Notes under the pieces: generated by a model
What the model was told of the DNA's origin: nothing
What the model saw: the letters and a program-made list of their open reading frames with translations, nothing else
Databases searched by the model: none
Shown here: in pieces, positions 6,795 through 11,373 of the stretch
Layout of the letters: each line of letters begins with the position of its first letter
Numbering within the stretch: the stretch's first letter is position 1
Position numbers and translations under genes: made by a program
NCBI GenBank assembly: GCA_934646185.1
Contig: CAKUEH010000050.1
Coordinates: 1-11,373, forward strand
Source: an uncultured Oscillospiraceae bacterium
GTDB lineage: Bacteria; Bacillota; Clostridia; Oscillospirales; Oscillospiraceae
DNA: 11,373 bases
Reading direction: 5' to 3'

Positions 6795-6801
6795 ACAAGA
6801 C

Positions 6802-8181
6802 ATGGCAGAAAGCAATTTTTCCCTGCAAAAGACCCTGACCATGCTGCTCGACGAGAAGAAGTATCATTCTCTGCGCGACATCCTCAGCACCATGAATCCC
6901 GCCGACATCGCCGCCATTTTTGACGATCTCGATCAGGCGCGCCTGCCGCTTCTGTTCCGGCTTCTGCCGAAGGAGCTGGCCGCCGAAACGTTCGTCGAAA
7001 TGGAGCCGGAGGCGCAGGAGCTCCTCATTCAGGGCTTCTCGGATTCCGAGCTGAAGGAGGTCATCGACGAGCTTTACGTCGACGACGCCGTCGATATCGT
7101 GGAGGAAATGCCCGCGAACGTCGTGCAGCGCATCCTGACCCAGGCCGAGCCGGACATGCGCAAGCAGATCAACGAGATCCTGCGCTACCCGGAGGATTCC
7201 GCCGGTTCGATCATGACCACCGAATACGTCTCCCTGCGCCCGAATATGACGGTCGAAGAAGCGATTTTGCGCATCCGCCGCACGGGCATCGACAAGGAGA
7301 CGATCTACACCTGCTACGTGACGCGCGGCCACAAGCTCATCGGCCTCACGAGCGTCAAGGATCTGCTTTTGTGCGAGGACGACGATGCGACCATCGAGTC
7401 CATCATGCAGGAGCACGTCATCACCGTCGGCACGCTCGACGATAAAGAGCAGGTCGCGCAGATGTTCAGCAAGTACAATTTCCTCGCCCTGCCGGTCGTC
7501 GACACGGAAAACCGGCTGGTCGGCATCGTGACCTTCGACGACGCCATGGACGTCATGGAAGACGAGGCCACGGAGGATATGGAAAAGATGGCCGCTATGC
7601 TGCCGTCCGAGCATCCGTACATGCGCTCGACGCCCATCGAGATCTGGAAAAACCGTATCCCGTGGCTGCTGCTGCTGATGGTCTCGGCGACGCTGACGGG
7701 CATCGTCATCACAAGATTCGAAAATTCGCTGGCCGCCCTCCCGTGCCTCACGGCGTTCATCCCCATGCTGATGGACACCGGCGGCAACTCCGGCTCGCAG
7801 GCCTGCGTATCGATCATCCGCGGCATCAGCCTGAACGAGATCGAATTCCGGGATCTCGGCCGCGTGGTCTGGAAGGAGATCCGCGTCTCCGTTTTGTGCG
7901 GCGTGTGTCTGGCGGTCGCGTGCTTCGCGAAGATCATTGTGGTCGACATGCTGCTGCTCAAGAGCGAGAGCGTGACCTATCTCGTGGCGTTCGTCGTCTG
8001 TGCGACGATGGCCGTGACAGTGTGCCTTGCCAAGATCGTCGGCTCGACGCTGCCGCTGCTGGCAAAAAAGCTCGGCTTCGACCCGGCCGTGATGGCCTCG
8101 CCGATCATCACGACGATCGTGGACTTTTTGTCCCTGCTCGTCTATTTTGCATTCGCGACCGCGATCCTCGGGATCGGATAA
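6802..8181 (+). CDS. mgtE: Magnesium transporter MgtE
   Basis: The protein has 459 residues, the usual MgtE length, and AGGAGG (6788-6793) lies 8 bases before the ATG. The order is typical: an N-terminal superhelical domain (about 8-130) rich in acidic residues, two CBS domains (about 137-195 and 199-258), a connecting helix, then a five-segment membrane domain (from about residue 287). The signature PMLMDTGGNSGSQ is at 321-333. The last segment has DPAVMASP (427-434) and D441, which by distance from the C-terminus probably matches the pore Asp of Thermus MgtE. The family forms homodimeric Mg2+ channels gated shut when Mg2+ fills sites between the N and CBS domains, so protein-level feedback is expected. 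RNA-level control is suggested by the leader. It is monocistronic: promoter at 6551, terminator at 8187. Confidence 0.97.
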   Translation: MAESNFSLQKTLTMLLDEKKYHSLRDILSTMNPADIAAIFDDLDQARLPLLFRLLPKELAAETFVEMEPEAQELLIQGFSDSELKEVIDELYVDDAVDIVEEMPANVVQRILTQAEPDMRKQINEILRYPEDSAGSIMTTEYVSLRPNMTVEEAILRIRRTGIDKETIYTCYVTRGHKLIGLTSVKDLLLCEDDDATIESIMQEHVITVGTLDDKEQVAQMFSKYNFLALPVVDTENRLVGIVTFDDAMDVMEDEATEDMEKMAAMLPSEHPYMRSTPIEIWKNRIPWLLLLMVSATLTGIVITRFENSLAALPCLTAFIPMLMDTGGNSGSQACVSIIRGISLNEIEFRDLGRVVWKEIRVSVLCGVCLAVACFAKIIVVDMLLLKSESVTYLVAFVVCATMAVTVCLAKIVGSTLPLLAKKLGFDPAVMASPIITTIVDFLSLLVYFAFATAILGIG

Positions 8182-8186
8182 AAGCC

Positions 8187-8218
8187 GCCCGCTGCACAGC
8201 CTTGTGCAGCGGGCGTTT
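8187..8218 (+). terminator. Intrinsic terminator after mgtE
   Basis: GCCCGCTGCACA (8187-8198) and TGTGCAGCGGGC (8203-8214) form a perfect 12-bp stem with a GCCT loop, then GTTTCT. The T-tail is short, but the stem is long, GC-rich and starts six bases after the stop codon. Confidence 0.85.
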
Positions 8219-8270
8219 CTGCATCACAGACCGGACGGCGGCGCCGCGGATCAGATTTTTTCGATTCTTT

Positions 8271-8299
8271 TTGCGTTTTTTCCCAAAGTGTAGTATAGT
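8271..8299 (+). promoter_or_regulatory. Promoter for the phosphoglucose-isomerase-like gene
   Basis: TTGCGT (8271-8276), a 17-base spacer and TATAGT (8294-8299) lie in an AT-rich patch of an otherwise GC-rich region. The SD AGGAGG (8317-8322) follows, so the leader is short. Confidence 0.65.
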
Positions 8300-8330
8300 G
8301 TACAAAAAGCAGGAACAGGAGGCGCATGCG

Positions 8331-9587
8331 ATGATCGACGTCGAGTTGTCCAATATCTGGGGGAGCGTCAGTCTGCCGGATCTGTTGTCCGGGGAAAAGG
8401 ATCTGTTTGACGCGCATATGCAGCTGCGGACCAATACGCTGGACGGCCCGGACTTTCTGGGCTGGCTGAACGCGCCGGAGGGCGTGATGGCCCGCGCGGT
8501 GCTCTCAATCGGCAAGGCCGCGGAAAAGATCGCGGAGCTTGGCGATACGCTGGTGATCGTGGGCAGCGGCGACGCGCCGCTCGCGGCGCAGGCGGCGATC
8601 CGCGCGCTCGGAAAAGAAGAAAGCGTCCGGCTGCTCTTCGCGGGAACGAGCCTGTCCGCAAGCGCCTATGAGCAGCTGTGCGGGCAGCTCGAGGGGCAGG
8701 ATTTCTGCCTGCTCCTGACGGCGCAGAACGCGGTCGATATGGAGTGCGGCGTCGCTTCGCGCGCCGTGCGCTGGCTGCTCGACCGGCGCTACGGGCCGGA
8801 GGCCCGGCAGCATATCTTCGTCTGCGCGCCGAAAAACAGCCTCCTGCACGCAATGGCGCAGGAGGAGGGCTATACCTTCCTCGCCCAGCCTGCGCAGCTC
8901 GGCTGCGCGGATTCGGCGCTTTCGCCTGCGGCGCTTCTGCCGATGGCCGCCGCCGGGATCGAGCCGCTCAGCGTGCTTGAGGGCGCGGGGCAGGCGTATC
9001 ACGACTATGATCTGCGCGCGTTTGAAAATCCGGTCTGGATGTACGCGGGCGCGCGTCACGCGCTGGAGCTGCGCGCGCGGCGGACGGAATTTCTCGGGAT
9101 CTTTGACCCGGCCTGCATGGCGCTTGGCCGCTGGTGGGCCCGCAGCACGGCCCGGCGCAGCTGCCGCGGCGGCTATGGCGTGCTGCCCGTCCCGGCGGAG
9201 CTGCCCGGCGCGCTCGACGCGCTCGACGCCATGCTGGACGGCAGCCGCAGCGCGTTTGAGACGTTTCTGCGCGTGCCTCTGCCCGCGCGCAAGCGCAACA
9301 TCGAGCTCGACTGGAAGGACTACGACGATCTCGGCTATCTCTCCGGCCATTCGGTCGGAGAGGCGGAGAGCGCGATGTTCGACGCGCTCGTGCAGACCCA
9401 CGCTTCGCTCGATATCCCGCTGATCGTGCTCTCCGCCGAGCAGCTGGACGCGCCGCGCCTCGGAGAGCTGTTTTACTTCCTGGAGCTGACCGCCGCGCTG
9501 TGCGCCGCGGCGGACGGTCTGAACCCCTTCGACCGCAAGCGCACCTCGCCGACCAGAGCGCAGGCCGCCGCGCTGCTGCGCGGCTGA
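8331..9587 (+). CDS. Phosphoglucose-isomerase-like protein lacking canonical active-site motifs (probable pseudoenzyme)
   Basis: The protein has 418 residues. The ATG at 8331 has AGGAGG 8 bases upstream; open frame further 5' belongs to the mgtE region. Collinear similarity to clostridial glucose-6-phosphate isomerases is clear: GWL near 44, TLVIVGSG (73-80, usual GIGGS), FAGTSLS (103-109), RRYGPEA (152-158), LSPAALLPMAAAGI (197-210), ENP (232-234), AFETFLR (308-314), LGELFYFLELTAALCAA (378-394), GLNPFD (396-401). The functional motifs are lost. SKSGTTTE is TAQNAVDME (130-138), GGRFS is GCADS (191-195), ESEGK is absent near 272-282, and QPGVExYK after NPFD is RKRTSPTRA (402-410). The frame is intact and the SD and promoter are good, so it does not look like a decaying pseudogene. 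Fold homology is confident. Isomerase activity is doubtful, and a sugar-phosphate-sensing or structural role is only a guess. The annotation pgi should be treated with caution. Confidence 0.8.
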   Translation: MIDVELSNIWGSVSLPDLLSGEKDLFDAHMQLRTNTLDGPDFLGWLNAPEGVMARAVLSIGKAAEKIAELGDTLVIVGSGDAPLAAQAAIRALGKEESVRLLFAGTSLSASAYEQLCGQLEGQDFCLLLTAQNAVDMECGVASRAVRWLLDRRYGPEARQHIFVCAPKNSLLHAMAQEEGYTFLAQPAQLGCADSALSPAALLPMAAAGIEPLSVLEGAGQAYHDYDLRAFENPVWMYAGARHALELRARRTEFLGIFDPACMALGRWWARSTARRSCRGGYGVLPVPAELPGALDALDAMLDGSRSAFETFLRVPLPARKRNIELDWKDYDDLGYLSGHSVGEAESAMFDALVQTHASLDIPLIVLSAEQLDAPRLGELFYFLELTAALCAAADGLNPFDRKRTSPTRAQAAALLRG

Positions 9588-9612
9588 GCGCAGCGCCTGT
9601 TTACGATTTTTT

Positions 9613-9630
9613 CACAAGTAAGTCCTTGTG
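9613..9630 (+). promoter_or_regulatory. Inverted repeat overlapping the -35 box (operator candidate)
   Basis: CACAAG (9613-9618) and CTTGTG (9625-9630) are perfect reverse complements separated by six bases. The right arm overlaps the -35 hexamer at 9626-9631. This is a plausible binding site for a dimeric regulator. It could instead be a weak end-of-transcript hairpin for the preceding gene, but no good T-tract follows. Confidence 0.35.
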
Positions 9631-9654
9631 TTTCCGGCGAAAAGCTGGTACAAT
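9626..9654 (+). promoter_or_regulatory. Promoter for the small P-loop ATPase gene
   Basis: TTGTGT (9626-9631), a 17-base spacer and TACAAT (9649-9654) with an upstream TGG make an extended -10 promoter. The SD AAGGAGG follows at 9674-9680. Confidence 0.7.
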
Positions 9655-9689
9655 GAATTTGACCACATGAGAAAAGGAGGAATGCCCGT

Positions 9690-10103
9690 ATGGTCAATAT
9701 TATGATGGGCCCCGAAGGCTCCGGCAAGACGAAGCTGCTCATCGGTGCTCTCAATCAGGCAGTTCAGCGCGAATCCGGCAGCATCGTCTGCATCGAGAAG
9801 GGCGACACGCTGCGGTTCGACGTCGACCACAAGGTCCGGCTGATCGACATCAAGGAATACGCTTACGGCGGTTATCCGTTCCTGCGCGGCTTTATCAGCG
9901 GTCTGCACGCGGGAAACTTTGATATCACGCATATTTTTATCGACAATCTTTACAAGCTGTCGCAAAACAGCGACCCCAAGGAAACCGAGAATTTCCTCGA
10001 CTGGTGCAGCGTCTTCTCCGCGGAAAACAGCGTCGCCTTTACGCTGACGATCGCGGGCGAGGCAAAGGACGCGCCGGAATATATCGCAAGATATATGGAC
10101 TGA
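9690..10103 (+). CDS. Small P-loop ATP-binding protein of unknown function
   Basis: The protein has 137 residues, and AAGGAGG (9674-9680) lies 9 bases before the ATG. Walker A is GPEGSGKT (7-14), right after a short beta strand. A Walker-B-like strand HIFIDN (81-86) ends in D85. The rest alternates strands and helices, as in a minimal RecA/AAA-like core without extra domains. No signal peptide or membrane segment is seen. Homologues of this size are, as I recall, conserved in clostridia and loosely named ATP-binding or PilT-like proteins; no pilus genes are near, so I do not adopt that name. It has its own promoter and terminator, so it is probably monocistronic. Codon use matches its neighbours. 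Confidence 0.85.
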   Translation: MVNIMMGPEGSGKTKLLIGALNQAVQRESGSIVCIEKGDTLRFDVDHKVRLIDIKEYAYGGYPFLRGFISGLHAGNFDITHIFIDNLYKLSQNSDPKETENFLDWCSVFSAENSVAFTLTIAGEAKDAPEYIARYMD

Positions 10104-10116
10104 ATTTGAGATCGCA

Positions 10117-10145
10117 GGCGCTGCGGGCCTCCCGCAGCGCCTTTT
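10117..10145 (+). terminator. Intrinsic terminator after the P-loop protein gene
   Basis: GGCGCTGCGGG (10117-10127) and CCCGCAGCGCC (10131-10141) form a perfect 11-bp stem with a CCT loop, followed by TTTT (10142-10145). It separates the P-loop gene from the AraC-family gene. Confidence 0.88.
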
Positions 10146-10174
10146 GAACATCCGCAGGGAAAGGAGGGCGCGGC

Positions 10175-11047
10175 ATGGAGCAGCAGGAGTATGCACAGCG
10201 AGGCTATCTGCGCGAGGATCTCCGGCTTTTTCATCTCAAGGGCGCGATGGAAGAGCAGCTCGACTGGCATTACCATACGTTTCACAAGCTGATCTTCTTT
10301 CTCGGCGGACGATCCGGCTACGGCATTGAGGGGCGCAGCTACCCGCTCGAGCCCGGCGACGTGATCCTCGTCCCGCAGGGCTGCGTTCACCGGCCGGAGG
10401 CCGCGCCCGGCGCGCCGTATGAGCGCGTCATCCTCTATCTGTCGCCGGATTATCTTGCCCGCGCGGGCACGGCGGATTGTCCGCTCGACAGCTGCTTTAC
10501 GCTTGCTACGGCCCGCTTCCGCTTCGTCCTGCGCCCGCAGGAAGAGCGGCAGGTCCTGCGGCGGACGCTTTCGGCGCTGGAAAGTGCCTCTGCGCAGCCG
10601 GGCTTCGGACAGGAGCTGCTGGAAAAGGCGCTGCTGACGCAGCTGCTCATTCTCCTGCGCCGCGCCATGGACGCGCAGCCGCAGGCCGTGGAGAGCCTTG
10701 CTTCCGACGAAAAGATCGCAGCCATCATGCAGTATCTTTCGCAGCATCCGACGGAGCCCGTCTCCATCGACAGTCTGGCCGCGCGGTTTTATATCAGCAA
10801 ATATCACATGATGCGCCGCTTCCGCGCCGAAACCGGCTATACCGTCCACGCCTATCTGACGGGCAAGCGCCTCGCCCTCGCGCGCGAGCAGATCGCCGCC
10901 GGGATGCCGATCCTGCAGGCGGCCGGCGCCTGCGGCTTCGGGGATTATTCCGCGTTCTGCCGCGCCTACCGCCGCCAGTTCGGCCAGCCGCCCAGCAGCG
11001 CAAAACAGGATGCCGCCGAAACGCCGAAAACGCGAAAAAAGGCTTGA
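10175..11047 (+). CDS. AraC-family transcriptional regulator with N-terminal cupin domain
   Basis: The protein has 290 residues, the usual length for a cupin-AraC protein, and AAGGAGG (10161-10167) lies 7 bases before the ATG. The N-terminal domain has the AraC-type sugar-binding cupin pattern: WHYHxFHKL (31-39), PLEPGDVILVPQG (57-69), then H72. A helical linker (about 120-190) is followed by two helix-turn-helix units: the first about 196-217 (SLAARFYISKYHMMRRFR), the second about 245-270 (GFGDYSAFCRAYRRQFG, the conserved AraC signature region). The C-terminus is basic. The ligand is unknown: no transport or catabolic gene lies beside it. I see no convincing promoter in the short gap after the preceding terminator, although only about 30 bases separate that terminator from the ATG. 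Its stop codon overlaps the -35 of the tRNA promoter. Confidence 0.93.
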   Translation: MEQQEYAQRGYLREDLRLFHLKGAMEEQLDWHYHTFHKLIFFLGGRSGYGIEGRSYPLEPGDVILVPQGCVHRPEAAPGAPYERVILYLSPDYLARAGTADCPLDSCFTLATARFRFVLRPQEERQVLRRTLSALESASAQPGFGQELLEKALLTQLLILLRRAMDAQPQAVESLASDEKIAAIMQYLSQHPTEPVSIDSLAARFYISKYHMMRRFRAETGYTVHAYLTGKRLALAREQIAAGMPILQAAGACGFGDYSAFCRAYRRQFGQPPSSAKQDAAETPKTRKKA

Positions 11048-11072
11048 CACAAGGGAAACAATATGCTATGAT
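11044..11072 (+). promoter_or_regulatory. Promoter of the tRNA operon
   Basis: TTGACA (11044-11049), a 17-base spacer and TATGAT (11067-11072) preceded by TGC give a perfect -35 and an extended -10. This fits a strong stable-RNA promoter. The -35 contains the TGA stop codon of the AraC-family gene (11045-11047). The predicted start is about 11079, some 20 bases before tRNA-Gly. Confidence 0.88.
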
Positions 11073-11099
11073 TCTAAGGCTGAATTTGTCAGAGTGCCT

Positions 11100-11174
11100 G
11101 CGGGTGTAGCACAACGGCCAGGGCACCAGCCTTCCAAGCTGGGGACGCGGGTTCGATTCCCGTCACCCGCTCCA
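11100..11174 (+). tRNA. tRNA-Gly (anticodon TCC)
   Basis: The acceptor GCGGGTG (11100-11106) pairs with CACCCGC, and CCA is encoded (11172-11174). The anticodon stem CCAGC/GCTGG encloses CTTCCAA, anticodon TCC. The T-loop is TTCGATT. The D-stem GCAC/GGGC has one A12-G23 mismatch, so D-arm pairing is slightly weak. It is the first gene of a three-tRNA operon. Confidence 0.95.
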
Positions 11175-11178
11175 TTAT

Positions 11179-11255
11179 GCGCCAGTAGCTCAGCTGGATA
11201 GAGCAACTGCCTTCTAAGCAGTAGGTCGCGGGTTCGAGTCCCTCCTGGCGTACCA
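11179..11255 (+). tRNA. tRNA-Arg (anticodon TCT)
   Basis: The acceptor GCGCCAG pairs with CTGGCGT (terminal G-U), with discriminator A and encoded CCA (11253-11255). The anticodon stem ACTGC/GCAGT encloses CTTCTAA, anticodon TCT, which reads AGA/AGG. The T-stem has one C-T mismatch (50-64). It follows tRNA-Gly after four bases. Confidence 0.95.
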
Positions 11256-11292
11256 ATTCAGCCAGGCGGCTAAAAAAAGAAAATTTCATATG

Positions 11293-11369
11293 GTGGGTGT
11301 AGCGTAGTTGGTTAACGCGTCAGATTGTGGCTCTGAAGACCGAGGGTTCGAGTCCCTTCACTCACCCCA
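11293..11369 (+). tRNA. tRNA-His (anticodon GTG)
   Basis: The acceptor GTGGGTG pairs with CACTCAC. The G at 11292 supplies the G-1 typical of tRNA-His, opposite discriminator C73. The anticodon stem TCAGA/TCTGA encloses TTGTGGC, anticodon GTG. CCA is encoded (11367-11369). The window ends four bases later in TTTT, possibly the beginning of a spacer or terminator. Confidence 0.95.
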
Positions 11370-11373
11370 TTTT

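Noticed and set aside
6586..6801. M-box, T-box, yybP-ykoY or other known riboswitch in the mgtE leader
   Set aside because: GGAAGTAGTAG briefly resembles a T-box stem I motif, but the AAGGTGG/GGGTGG antiterminator sequence and the GAGAG region are missing; M-box and yybP-ykoY core motifs were also not seen. This is judgement by eye; a covariance-model search would settle it.
6585..6923. 112-codon plus-strand frame overlapping the mgtE start
   Set aside because: It is in a different frame from MgtE, crosses the structured leader and has no SD or domain.
7662..8330. Upstream extension of the Pgi-like frame to 641 codons
   Set aside because: It runs through mgtE in another frame and across a terminator and promoter; the SD-supported ATG is at 8331.
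11089..11289. 66-codon minus-strand frame across the tRNA genes (RQEGLEPATYCLEGS-like peptide)
   Set aside because: This is the common spurious protein read antisense through tRNA-Gly and tRNA-Arg; the DNA folds as tRNAs with CCA ends.

Overview
The window looks like a chromosomal piece of a GC-rich clostridial Firmicute, most likely a gut Oscillospiraceae-type organism. The reasons are purine-rich AGGAGG-type ribosome binding sites before almost every gene, three C-terminal SLH domains on a secreted protein, CCA-encoding tRNA genes, TTGACA/TATAAT-type promoters, and a hairpin-rich intergenic repeat of a style I associate with that group. I cannot name a species.

Left region (1-4286, + strand). 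A protein made of five tandem CHCC zinc-ribbon units (97-1242) is followed 19 bases later by a 980-residue surface protein with a signal peptide, a von Willebrand A domain and three SLH cell-wall anchors (1262-4204). A strong terminator closes this pair. The gap to the next genes (4311-4466) is filled by a composite palindromic repeat.

Middle region (4479-6471, - strand). A two-gene quality-control operon encodes an AlaX-type Ala-tRNA editing hydrolase (383 aa), then an NADH/NAD-capped RNA pyrophosphatase (NudC-like, 275 aa). It is transcribed divergently from the magnesium transporter gene mgtE.

Right region (6551-11373, + strand). mgtE has a near-consensus promoter and a leader of about 215 bases. 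The leader holds a proline-rich 30-codon ORF, a nested set of long-range helices, and a hairpin that would cover the mgtE Shine-Dalgarno sequence. The same pyrimidine strand, CTTCCTA, can pair either with the SD or with a distal helix. I regard this as the best candidate for an undescribed regulatory system in the window: a leader-peptide or RNA switch on a Mg2+ transporter, logically similar to the enterobacterial mgtL leader but unrelated in sequence. After mgtE come a phosphoglucose-isomerase-like protein that has lost the usual substrate and catalytic motifs, a small P-loop ATPase, an AraC-family regulator, and a tRNA operon (Gly-TCC, Arg-TCT, His-GTG). The -35 box of the tRNA promoter overlaps the AraC stop codon.

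Most of the genes are housekeeping. The accessory or unusual parts are the zinc-ribbon/SLH-VWA pair, the mgtE leader, the degenerate isomerase and the intergenic repeat. I saw no CRISPR array, insertion sequence, transposase, phage gene or rRNA.
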